This document shows positions 1 to 11,783 of a stretch of DNA of 64,000 bases, one piece after another. The notes beneath the pieces are model-generated. The model was not told the origin of the DNA and searched no databases. It saw nothing but the letters and a program-made list of their open reading frames with translations. Numbering within the stretch: the stretch's first letter is position 1; the number at the start of each line of letters is the position of its first letter. The translations under genes were made by a program, and so were the position numbers. The stretch comes from Scatophagus argus (Eukaryota > Chordata > Actinopteri > Scatophagidae): contig NC_058499.1 of assembly GCF_020382885.2 (NCBI RefSeq), positions 15,547,872-15,611,871 of the forward strand, in the 5' to 3' direction.

Positions 1-817
1 AACAAACGAGGAGCAGACAGAACAGACTATGTTCAAAAAAAAAAATGCCATCAACTTAAACCTGCAGTTAATTACACAAATGCTGTCAACGTCTTATGTT
101 CACAAGCTGCCCCCCTTTTTGGTTCAGGCAAACCTGGCTGATGTGAAATGCAGCTGATGTGCTCCAGTGTGGGAAAGTCACCACAATCTCCAGATTTAAA
201 AATTCCTGTCCATTGCAGCTTGGTACAATTAATATGTGGACCCTGGAGACGTGCATTGTGTGAGCTGCTTATTTGTTTACTTTTTGATTTTCTTACTTCT
301 GGCTCAGCATCTGCGCTCTCTGGATTGGATGGCCGTGCGTACTCCTATTTTACAAATGTTAAATGAACTGCATGGAGTTTGGAATGAACCAAACGCTTCA
401 CTGGATCAATTCATGCATGACATGAAGGGGATTTATTCAACAATCAAACTCACGTTTAACGTAGAGGTCACGGCTGGATACTCCTCCCACTTCCGTCTTC
501 CTCAAATCGTCCTTCATACCAAATTCTGCAGAGAAAAAACATTTATTCTTTCATTTCATTCTGACAGCTCAGACTAAGGACGCGGGGGTTAACGGTAATT
601 TCCTCCCTGGTTCCCGTACAGATCAATAGAAAGGCTTTTAGGGGTAGCACATTTCCGAGTACCACTGCTGAGCATCGAGCCTGACACAAATAACCTGTCG
701 ACAAAAAAATGAACCTACAGTCTGTTGAACACAACAGATAGGATAATGGTGACTCAACGTGTTATTTAACAGTGTAACGCTAAGCGTTTATATGTGTCAA
801 GTGATCGCCATATTTAC
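1..817 (-). other. FBXO31 intron 1 (partial)
   Basis: This stretch lies downstream of the fbxo31 exon 1 donor on the minus strand and is read as the start of its first intron. I looked for the next FBXO31 exon in all frames and did not find it, so it should lie beyond the left edge. Open frames here, including one at 236-577 (+), resemble no family I know and have no convincing splice context. Confidence 0.6.
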
Positions 818-1235
818 CTTCCATACATCGCCTTCTCCAGATAGTTTCAGTGTTAAGGATTTGTTTGAATTTCTTGCAGACGAGGGCAACATTTGGTAGA
901 GCTGTTCCCGGAAGCAAGGAGAATATTTCCACTAAAAGCTCCGGTGGTAAATCGGCTAATGACTGCAGGCGTGGAGGTCCCGTGCTTGTGCGCTCCATGC
1001 GGCCTCCTCTGTTGACATGACTGATGCCATATTCACAAGCGTCACTCGGCCCTGCAGTGGCGACTCCGCTCACCAGGCCTCCGCCGCCGACGTCGGCTTG
1101 CCTCTGGCCCACGATCCGCTCCTCTTCTTCCTCGTCCATGTCGGAGTCGCTGCCCTGATCCTGCTGGCTTTGCCGCTGTCGCCTCCTGCACCTCCGCGAC
1201 TGACCCACTCCGCAAAGCCTGGCACAAACAGCCAT
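818..1235 (-). CDS. fbxo31: F-box only protein 31, exon 1 (partial gene)
   Basis: FBXO31 is the substrate-recognition subunit of an SCF (SKP1-CUL1-F-box) ubiquitin ligase and acts in DNA-damage cyclin D1 turnover. The frame opens with [11 protein letters not shown], nearly identical to the human N-terminus. An Arg/Gln-rich stretch, an acidic run (DEEEEERI) and an F-box follow at roughly residues 93-135 ([18 protein letters not shown], then [16 protein letters not shown]). The start is the ATG whose product matches the human N-terminus. The exon ends at a good donor (ATGGAAG/GTAAAT, GT at 816-817), leaving one base of a split codon. The remaining exons lie left of the window. The gene is divergent from fanci, about 1.5 kb away. 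Human FBXO31 is on a different chromosome from FANCI, so this adjacency is not the human arrangement. Confidence 0.93.
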
Positions 1236-1241
1236 CCGTAG

Positions 1242-1259
1242 TCACCAAACACGCACCAT
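1242..1259 (-). other. Short uORF in the fbxo31 leader
   Basis: Directly upstream of the fbxo31 start the minus strand reads ATG GTG CGT GTT TGG TGA. This is a five-codon upstream frame ending seven bases before the main ATG. It matters only if transcription starts upstream of 1259, which is likely but not shown by sequence. Its -3 base is not a purine I can rely on, so its strength is uncertain. Confidence 0.4.
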
Positions 1260-1902
1260 TACATCACTAGAACACATCTATCAGCTGCAGACTGGCTGAT
1301 CCCCTCCTGTCCTCGCGAGCATGGGCAGAAACATTTCTGTCGACGTCACGACTGAGCAAACGAAGGGCGAAGGGACTCTCCCTGGCTCTGCTTTGTTTTC
1401 GTTATTGCATGTTGTTGCTACGTATCCAACAAGTACAACAGGCTCTTCAGTTACGAGCGCATTAGTGGCTGCCAAATGTTTCACTTAGGTCAAGGACGTC
1501 ATGCGTATGTTCTTGTGAGAGAGTTACCGATACTATGAGAGACAAAAAGCACTCATATATTTTACTTCAACAAAAAATAGCAATGCCACGTTGCAAATTT
1601 ACTCTGCCGAAAGGCCTGCGTCCAAAATATTAGTAATAAAATACAAGAACGTCTTCAGTATCTCCCGTTATCTATCTGTTGGATAAAAGCGTTGTAGTAA
1701 AGAGTAAAATATTCATCTTTAGGGGAGTACAAGGAAACTATAATATGGCATGAGATGAAAATACCCAAGAACATAAAAGTTTGATTTGGTTTTAGTAAGT
1801 CTAAACGTGTAAGGGATCTGTGTTGCAGTCCACCACCAGGCTCGGTTTGCTGCTCTGACCTTCGCGCGATTCGGCAAGTCTCTTCAGGAAGGAAAACATT
1901 AT
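1260..1902. other. Fbxo31 upstream spacer
   Basis: This holds the presumed fbxo31 promoter on the minus strand; the right part is AT-rich. I see no further gene. An open frame at 1281-1484 on the minus strand has no recognisable similarity. Confidence 0.4.
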
Positions 1903-1975
1903 CGAGCCAGCCAGGAGTCGAACCTAGAATCTTCTGATCCGTAGTCAGACGCGTTATCCATTGCGCCACTGGCCC
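1903..1975 (-). tRNA. tRNA-Arg(ACG)
   Basis: This 73-nt gene folds as a standard cloverleaf. The acceptor stem is GGGCCAG against CTGGCTC with one G-U pair. The D arm contains GGCGCAATGGATAACGC. The anticodon stem-loop is TCTGA-CTACGGA-TCAGA with anticodon ACG, and the T loop is GGTTCGACTCC. The box A and box B promoters for RNA polymerase III are therefore internal. A TTTT terminator lies a few bases downstream on the minus strand (1893-1896). It reads the common CGN arginine codons after A34-to-I editing. There is no intron. It is almost base-identical to vertebrate tRNA-Arg-ACG. Confidence 0.97.
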
Positions 1976-2520
1976 GAAGTGAAAGCTGGAGTGATTAGAT
2001 GCCTTCATAAACACATCTAAACATATCTCTACTGACTCCTAATCTTACTAATTCATGTTATTATTTTGAAATGTAATTTTTGCGATTTTGCATACACAAC
2101 ATGAACAGCGTAGAGCTACACTTCAACGGTTGTTGCCCGGCAGCCAGGCTGTCGACAGAACATACGGGCGACTTTCCTCCTTAAATGAAGTTCATGTTAT
2201 TGATGAATATTACCAAAGACAAATTTTATATCGACAAGCCCCATTTAGTGACTTTTTGGAGTAAGTGGCAACCCAGGAGAGAACTACGCCTGTAACTCAG
2301 GCGTGCCGTGTAAATGGTGTTGACAGGTCTGTAGACAGTTTTTCTATCGAATGATATAGCGGACATAGCGTTATGTTACAAACTAATTTCATCTGATGCT
2401 AAAGCATGAGCCAAGCAATTTCATATATTTTACGGTAAAACAGAACATTATTATGACAGGAATATTCAATAATTTAATGAGGGATACTTTGAGTCTGACG
2501 TGGCAACCACGAAGCAAAAC
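1976..2520. other. tRNA-fanci spacer
   Basis: This is AT-rich intergenic sequence between the tRNA gene and the fanci promoter. No coding frame or repeat is recognised. Confidence 0.4.
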
Positions 2521-2650
2521 AGGAAGTGAGCGCTGGCGGGAAATTCGTCACATATTATGAAAATGTTAACAAAGATACCGAAGGACTGACTTTGCCATTT
2601 TACGAAGTGGTTGAACTATAGTTCTATATCAAATTTAGCTGAAGGATAAG
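2521..2650 (+). promoter_or_regulatory. fanci: fanci promoter and noncoding exon 1
   Basis: An ETS-type site (AGGAAGTGA, 2521-2529) is followed by an E2F-type site (GGCGGGAAA, 2535-2543). Fanconi anaemia genes are S-phase genes, so an E2F element fits. A noncoding exon 1 is inferred to end at GATAAG/GTAAGG (last base 2650). It splices to an acceptor (CTTGTGCAG) at 2760, placing the start codon in exon 2. The transcription start itself is not visible. Confidence 0.6.
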
Positions 2651-2767
2651 GTAAGGCAAATCTTCAAATGTAACATTTAGTTATCGCAGCAGCAACTTTG
2701 TTGAGGTTGACAACAAACGGAGATTCTTGTTATCTTTACGTTTACCAGTCACTTGTGCAGGTTAATC

Positions 2768-5700
2768 ATGAAGGCTGAAATGGACAAAATTGTCACCCTG
2801 TCGGATCGAGACAGTACTACTGACCTTCAAAAGTACCTGTCCTCCCTCACAAATGACCAGGTAACGTTATTTTGTCAAGTTATCTCACAACATTTGTAAA
2901 TCTCATGGACTGTAAAAACACTGTCCGAAATCCCTGCCCGATGGCTTTTGAAAAACTCCCCTTTATGATGTCTGCTTCCTAGCTAATCGCTGCGATTACC
3001 AACGGTGCACTAAAGGGTAAAAAAGTCGGGGCTATGATTAAAGGCATATTTAAAGGTAGGTCCACAGTGTCAACCACTGTTGGTACTTTGTGTTAAAGAC
3101 TGTCGTATCTCCAGTCAGTAACATTGAAATATTTTTAAATAACCTGTACTGGTGAAAGTAAAATGTGTTATGTTTTGTCCAGGTTCTCCACCTACTTCTA
3201 CTGAAGGATCAAACCGCAGACTTGTCGTTTATCAACACTGTATCCCTCTGTGTGAGTCTGGAGATCTTCAGACTGAGGTGGCAGCTGATATCATTGGACT
3301 ACTGATGTTGGAGGTAAAAAAAAAAAAAAAAAAAAAGTCTGTTTATTCTGTTCAAGAGCAGCAATGTTCAGGAGAAATGTATAAAGTCAAGCAATGTCTT
3401 GTAACTGGCAGGATTTTGTATTGGACTTAAAATGTCCCAGTCTTAAATTGGATGGTCACCATATCAGATTTTCACTACATGATTACTGTGACCGAAATAA
3501 TTCATGTAACAGTATTATTGCAATATACATATATATAGAGAAAATGAAGTTATGTTCATCTTTGTTCATTGTGTGTTTTATCTCTTCATCAATACCGGTA
3601 CATTGTGTCACCTGTTGTGGTTTATTGAACCCGTAGGCATATCTATGTACATATTGTGTCCCCTTGTCCCCTTCCCTTTGTTAATGTATCCACTACAGCA
3701 CATACACATCTGTCTAATTACCATTTTACATATTCAATATAATACGCAGACTCATACACTTTCCGGATCCTGTCTTGCACAACTGGCATCTCTTTTCGTT
3801 GAAGCCATTAAGGTGGGAAAAATGAGCAGTGGGAAATCCTTGGAGCTTTTTCCTACTGTGCTTACCGCCCTTTCGGCCTGTGAAGCTTTGTCTTATGGCA
3901 AAGGTGAGGGCAAATTCCTGGCCTTGGTATCTCAAAAACATCAATGTCTCTCAGAGTGGTGTTGTCTCCAAGGTGCTGATGTTAAAAGGTGATGAATCTC
4001 TGCCTCCTGTGGTTGTTTGTTATTTTATCATAACTTTAGGTGAGCTCAGCGGTGAGGAATACAAGAAGCAGCTGATCAACAGCCTCTGCTCAAGCAGGTG
4101 AGGACGTCTCAAGTTTCAAGCTAAATGTAAATGAGCTAAGTAAGTTTTCATGAAATTTTAAAAGAAATGTGGACTGTTTACACAAGCATGTATGATAGCA
4201 ATGTTGCATCTACTCCCCCCACTGAGATTAAATATTTAAGCCCAAATATATTAAATATATATTAAACTTATATATGGATATGGATCATTGATAAACAGTA
4301 ATAGTAGTTATGGAATGTATGTATCTGTTTTTATTTGTTTATTTATTTATTTTATTTCATCCCAGATGGGACCCGCAGTGTGTTATCCACCTGACGACCA
4401 TGTTCAGGTAACACCTGAACTGTTTAAACCATCACATCCTCCCATTCCATTCAGAGTTTATTGCAGTACCTTGTCTTTTACTTTTTCTATTGCTCTCACT
4501 ATGATATCACAACGTTCTTTCCACCATTTTTTCTTGTCGTGCTGTGTTTTAGGGATGTGCCCTTGTCATCAGAGGAGTTGCGGTTTTTGGTGGAGAAAAT
4601 ACTGAGGATGTTCACCAAATTGGATCTACAGGAGATCCCACCACTGGTTTATCAGCTGCTGCTCTTATCTGCAAAGGTGTGTGTGCTTGCATGTGTGTGT
4701 GTTATGATTTTCAGGAAACAGGTGATCAAGTCATCCCATTTATTTCAATGATCTAAATGTATCCCTTCCCATGTATCTGTTAGGGTTGTAAGAAACAGGT
4801 CCTGGATGGAATCATCAGTTATTTTAATGAGCAAGACATTCGGCAAGAAGAGGAAGAGAAACAGGGAGAGTGAGTGGCCCGTACAGTACAAGTGGCATAA
4901 ACTGCATTCACTCTAAATCTTATTGTCTTCTGTTTACTGATTTTTTTTTCTCTGCTTCTTCTTCAGGAGCCTGGATCTAGAGGTTCAGTCCATTCCACAA
5001 GACCAATTAAGGCATGTGGAGGGCACCGCTATTCTCCACATAGTCTTTGCTATACGACTCGACCATGAACTCGGGAGAGAATTCCTTAAAAGCTTCAAGG
5101 TTATGTATAACTCATCTGTCTGTTGTACAGGTTGTCTCTGATTGCTCCTCTCATGTAGAGCATGCTATAAATCTTGAACTGTGTCTCTGCAGACATCCTA
5201 TGGGGACCTGTGCCCTTTCAGTGTTGCCTTGTTGCTCTCAGTCGCACGTATCCAGCGTTATGAGGAGCAGGTGAGAAACTATACTGTTTTCCCTATACTC
5301 ATGTGGTCTTATTTTATACTTTTCTGCTCACTTATTTTCTCCCCTTTCCCTGTTTTGGGCAGGTGTTCGACCTTTTGAAAGGGGCAATCATCAAGAGCTT
5401 CAAGGACGAGCAGCTGCAGCAGGGGTCAAAGTTCCTGCAGGACCTCCTGCCTGAGCACTGCAGTGTGGCTCAGATGATGCTGGACACAGTCAAGAACAGG
5501 TCAGACTAGGAAAACAATTAAACCTATCCTGATGTGATTTTCTTGGCAAGACTTCTACAAAAGATTTTTTTGTGCCACCATGTGTACTGAGTGAGTGGGT
5601 AATAAAAGAGTAATAAAACATGGTTGTTTGGGCAAAATAAAACCATGTGGTGTGGACCGATTTTTTTTTTTTTTAAGTAAAAATGCTCAATATTGTCAGC

Positions 5701-8290
5701 TCATGTGTATCATGAACACAGTGTTTGTAATTGATCCTCTTAACATGAATTCTACACTTCTGTCGGTGCAGTGTGTTTGGTTGGGATCATGTGACTCAGG
5801 GGCTCGTGCAGCTGGGCTTCGTCCTTATGGACACATTTGGACCCAAACCTGGACCATTTGGCAAGACCACTGAAGGATCTGCTGCCGTCGCCCGGACCCC
5901 AGCTCAGCAGGCGTGTAAGCTGGGAGGGAAGGTGCTCTTGCAGGGCTTTAAGGTAACACATTTATTTTATAGAATTACCTGGTGTAACTGACTGATTATT
6001 GACTGCTTGTTTGTAAAGTATTTTCTCGCTGTACGGTGTGTGCTTCTTTTGTGACAGATGCATGAGCCTATCAGAGGGGAGATACTGGAGCAGGTGTTGA
6101 ATCGATTGGTCACAAAGACAGCCTCACCTGTCAGTCATTACTTAGGTAATACAACTTTTAGATATTAGTGTCAGCTTTCAGGTGTACACCAGCGTCCAAT
6201 ATAAGTCTAATCAGAGAATAAGTTTTGACTTCTTATTTTTGTTTCTGTGTCATCAGACCTGTTCTCTGACATTGTGGTCTCTGCTCCCATGATGCTCCTG
6301 GAGTCATCCTCCAAAGTGACGGAGACATTTGACCACTTGTCATATTTGCCCTTGGCTACTGTTCAGGGCCTACTTAAAGCTGTCCAGGTAACTAAAAGAC
6401 AGACACACGCACACACTCACTTACTTCAGAGAGTTTTGTTGTTGAGAAAGCTCTATGTTTAATCTCCAGCCCCTGCTCAAAGTCAGCATGTCCTTGAAAG
6501 ATGCTTTGATTATAGTTCTCCGCAAGGCCATGTTTTCCAGGTGAGTACTGCTTTGCTCTTAATCAAATGAGGTTTCTCGGTAGGGATTATTAACATGTTC
6601 AGTGACTCTCTACTAGCCAACTGGACGGCAGGAAGTCCGCAGTGACTGGCTTCTTGTTGCTGCTGAAGAACTTCAAAGTGTTGGGCAGCTTGGCATCGAG
6701 CCAGTGCAGCCAAACCGTCTCCTCCAGCCAGGTACAGCTGCAGTTTGTCTGTATGCAGTCCAGATGCACAGATGAACGTGCATGTGAAAATATGTGCAAA
6801 TTTTAAACATGGTCTGTCTTATAGTAACTATCTGCCTGAACCCATGAACAGGTCCAAGTGGACGTTCATTCTCGTTTTAACTCTGCTGCCAACGAAGCGT
6901 TCTGCCTGGAGATCCTCAGCAGTCTGCGTCGCTGCCTCGGCCAGCAGGCTGATGTGCGCCTCATGCTCTATGAGGTCAGAGGACTCTCTTCTACGCCTTG
7001 TTACCAACTGTGATTTTAGCTTAGGAACAACTTCTTTTCTTTTACTCCACCCTTATTATCTTGCATACATACCTTTCCAGACACAGTTTTACAAGAAACC
7101 CTTCAACATGATTCCATTGTGATTAATATCTGTGGTGTGGACACACAAGTTTTATGCTTAGAAAGCAAATGCTTGCCGATTTTAGGGTTTCTATGATGTT
7201 CTCCGTCGCAACTCTCAGCTTGCAAGCTCCATCATGCAGACGCTCTTCTCACAGGTATGTAACAATAATAATAATATCAATGATAAGGTCTGTTTGTCAT
7301 GTTATCTGTGACCTGTTAAGATCTAGGTGTTTGTATATGTATCTTTAGCTGAGGCGGTACTATGAGCCTGAACAAGACCTCCTGCCACCGCTGAAACTAG
7401 AGCCATGCATCACAGGTCTCGGAGATCAAGTCTACCTCCAGGAGCCACTGGTACTCCGCCCGCAGTGTAATATTTTTGGGACTACGTATTGTTGTGTTAA
7501 TAACTGCTGTAAATAGTGTTCGTTCCCTTTCAGGCTCATCTGGTGAGTTGTACTGTGCATTGCCTGCTGTGGCTACAGAACATGCACCGATCCGCCAACC
7601 CCAGTGCTGACGACGATGAGGAGGAGGAGGAGGAAGAGGGATACCAGTCTGAACTTCAGACAATCCTGGAGAGCATGACAAGACGCATGATCAAGAGTGA
7701 ACTGGAGGACTTTGAACTGGTATGCAGTCAAGGCAGAAGCATGCATTAAAACTGCACGCTGAACTACACTGTGTGGCTTTCAAGGGTTCAGCTCAGCCTT
7801 TAACACATCAGTTTACGGTAAACAGCAGCAGTAACTGCATAGATAACATTTTATAGATCTTTCTACTTACATCTTATTATCTTATAGTGTTGCAATGAGA
7901 CTCAGTAACAGTTTGTATTTGTTTGTTTGAAGAAAATATATCTGAGAACTTATGAGGTGTGCAAGCAGCAAACAAATAAGTATCCATCTCTTAGACCAAA
8001 CTGATGAACAGTTGATGGTTTTTTTATTCAATTGTACATTGGCAAAGCAACATTGGCAGTTGCTGGAAGCATTATCTTAAGGCATATATACTGTTCATGT
8101 GTTGACCAGGACAAGTCTGCTGAATTCTCCATGGGATCCAGTGTCGGGGTGAAGAACAATATCTATGCTGTGCTGGTGATGGGAGTATATGAGGTCCTCA
8201 TGGAGTATAATTTCATCAAAGCTAACTACAGGTAACAACCACCTCTTTTTGTATAATGGTAATTTTTTTTCCCCAATTTGTGCACTTGAC

Positions 8291-8330
<40 letters not shown>

Positions 8331-11300
8331 GTGTGTGTGTGGCAGTAAAAACAGCTTCGAGGAGCTCATGGAGCTTTTCAACCGCTATCACAAGCTGTCT
8401 GAGATCCTGAAGGAGAAATGTGGAAAGGGTCGAGTACCCTCACAGAAGATGCCCCGCAGTTTACTCTCTTTGGGCTTCATATCAACTCTCCTCACTGTGC
8501 TCTTCAGGTGGATGCCTCTGGTGTATTGACAACATTAAAACGTGAAAAACAATTTCTATAAGTAAAAATGACTACTAAAAATGTTGCTTTCCTTCAGAGA
8601 TGGTACTCAGAGCAGAGAGGAGGCTCTCTCTGTGCTTCGCTCCAATGGAGAATTTGTGCGTTATGCTTTAAGTGTGGCCGTACAGAAGATCCAGCAGCTG
8701 GAGGAAACTGGACACACAGATGGCCCAGATGGACAGAACACTGACAGAACTTTCCGCTTCCTCTGTGACATGACAAGGTTTCAGTCCTTTGGCCTAAACA
8801 ACAGCATTTAGATGGACTGTTTTCCTGGTTTTGTTTTCTGACCAATGAGAGCTCCGTCTTTGTGCAATTGTCATCGTAGTGTGCTGATGTGGCGTTACAC
8901 CAACATCCCCAGCGTTGTGGAGGATGCGGGGAAGAAGGAGAAGCGCTCCAGCTTGTCCCACCTCTGTCTGGAAGGTCTGCTCAGGATCTTCACAACTTGC
9001 CAGCAGCGCTATCCCGACAGGATGGCCCAGCTCCTCTCCACTATGGGTCAGACAGGCACACTTTCCGAACTGTAAAAGCGATTAAGTGATTTTCACACCT
9101 GGACTAAATGCTAGAAATCACATTTTGTTTGTTGCAGACATCTCAGATGATGATGGCGAAGCAGACGATGGTACAGAGATGAATTTCTTTTACATCCGAC
9201 AGTTTCAGGTGCATCATAAAAAACTAATTTTAATGAAAAAATGTGTCAGACTAAAACATTAGTTCACAAAATTTTGCAGCAGGAGTCATTTGATATATCA
9301 GATACAAACCTACATAACTTCATCTCTGTGGAGATTCTCAGTCATCCAGGTCCAGGACTTCCAGGACTTGTGACTTGTTCAAGCCAAATCTTCAGAGTCC
9401 AGACGCCTTGCTTTAACTACATAACTTCAGTTTCTGTTGTAAGCACTGCTCTACCCCATCTGAGCATCCACCCTAAAATCCAATTTTCTTTCAACAGAGG
9501 GCGCTGTTCACCCACTTAAGCGGAGGTGAGGAAGAATTTAACAGTAAAGAGGCTCAGCTGCTGGTCAGTATCTTGAGTGTGCTCTCCCGCCAGCTGAAGC
9601 CCTCCTCCCAACAGGCAAGTTTATTCATAAATGCACTGAATAGGTGCATACAAATTCTGCAGTACTACAGTACACTAACACAAATTTACATCAGCAGTTT
9701 GTTCAGATGATCACCTGGACTGTGAAAATGTGCAAGGAGACCAGTTTTGGTGAGTGACAGCTGACTTTGTGTCCATGTTGCAACCCAATTCCTAAAAGGT
9801 TTGGGACAGTGTGTGAAACAGGATGGCTACAGTGTATTCTGAGTTCTGCTTATTTCGCTTTCAGAGGATTCGGCTTTCTCCAAGGGTCTTCTCTCTCTTC
9901 TCTTCAACCTGCATGTTCTCTATAAGAGTCCTGTAAGCCTGTTGCTTGAACTCTGCCAAGACATCCACAGCCAACTCGGAGATACTGATGAGGTACACCA
10001 AGTGCACAACCAAGCTAACTGTGTTATGTTGCATCGCAGTTTTTCCGTGGTTCAAATGTAACCTTTGATCACTGTCTCATGTCACCCCAAATCCTCACAG
10101 TATTAAAGGATTAGTAGCTAATGAATGATTGTTAGTTTTCTGAAACACTTTCTACAATCATAAACACATGACAATACTTTATTAGCACCGATAACCCTTG
10201 CTGTGATCATTTGGCCTTCATTTTGCCGTGCTAGTATTACACACACAATAAATTAGTGACTTGTAATTCATCCAGAATTAACATTTTGTACTCTATGATC
10301 AGGACGTGGAGGTGGAAAAACAGTCTCACTTTGCTATTGTCAACATGAAGACTGCAACCACAGCAGCAGTGAGTGTTTGTTGTCTTTTATAACTGGATGC
10401 CTCTGATTTGCTGTGACACTTTGCACAGCATGCTCACCATCTCCATCATCATTTTTAATCTCTTGCCACAGCTGCTGGTCCTGTCGCAGGTTGACAGAGT
10501 GCTTGATGAAGTGGACTGGCTGATTGCCAGAAAGAAAAGCCAGACAGCCTCTGACAAATCGGGCTCTGGTAAGAAATCTTTTCACACTGATGCTCAGTTG
10601 GATTAATGGTGAGAGTGGAGAGGAGCCAGGGGAAGAGATACATCTCTTTCAGGAGGACACTACTAAAACTTATGTGATTTTACACTCCTGTCATGCAGGT
10701 GAGGCCACCCAGACTGCAGGTCAGCAAGACCCAGTAGAAAAAGCGGTGACGCTGCAGCTTGGGACCCTTTTGACGGCAATAAATGAGCTGGTCCAGACAG
10801 GCGTGCTGCCTGGCACCTGTACTGTTACACTGCTGAAAGAACTGACCCGCACATACAGCATCCTCACCACCCTAGTCAAATATGTGCGTATTTGTGAGCT
10901 CCGACACTATGATCTTGGCGTGAATGTAGAGTTTGTCAAATTGGTCTAGTCTGACGTTCTCTTCTTTTCTCCGTATGTCGTTTTAGTACATCCAAGTGTG
11001 TGCAAACCAGCACAGTGCACTGCCCACACGCTTTGAAAAGCTGGTGAGTCTGGTTTAATATTTCTCTGTGTCTTGTGCTTCTGATGTCACCCTGACCTAA
11101 TGTTTTCTGTGTAGGTCAAACTGTCTGGCTCCCACCTAACACCACAGTGCTACTCGTTTATCACGTACGCACAGGTACACCTCGCTCCAGTGTCATGAAC
11201 CAATCCCTGCAAACACTCAACATTTTCATACAAATGATAATCACTGATTATGACTGGACTTTTACAGTTATGGAACTGACAAGGAATTTTAGCCTCTAAA

Positions 11301-11748
11301 CGTTGTGTTTTCTCTGCTAGAGTGGAGAACTCAGTGGTGGTGGGGCTGATGACAAGAAGAAAAAGAAAAGGAATGAAGCAAACACAGCTGCCTCTGTAAG
11401 AACATTTCTAGTTAAATCATGTAACTGATTTATGGTATTTATAACAACAACAACAAAGAAAACATATCAACACATTGCACAACCAAAAACTTTTGAGCTT
11501 TGAACTTTCTGTTTCCCTTGGTAGGCGAAACTTTTGCGTGACACCAAGGCCATCCCTAACTTGATCTTCTGCATCGAGCAGTATGAGAAATATCTCATCA
11601 CACTCTCAAAGAAATCCAAGGTATGTGTGAACTGCAGCGCTTGAAACAGTTGACAAAATGTGATTCTCAAAATACACACGGAGGCTTGTAAAGCAGAGCA
11701 TCAGTATATCACGTCATCAGTTAGAGCAGTCATACAGCGGTGCACAAA

Positions 11749-11783
<35 letters not shown>

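Noticed and set aside
236-577. 113-codon open frame on the plus strand
   Set aside because: It begins with GTG, has no recognised family, and lies in the presumed fbxo31 intron without splice support.
1655-2014. 119-codon minus-strand frame with a GPVAQWITRLTTDQKILGS-like segment
   Set aside because: That segment is the conceptual translation of the tRNA-Arg(ACG) gene.
8189-8529. Cys-Val repeat proteins over TG microsatellites, here and at other TG tracts
   Set aside because: They are translations of simple repeats.
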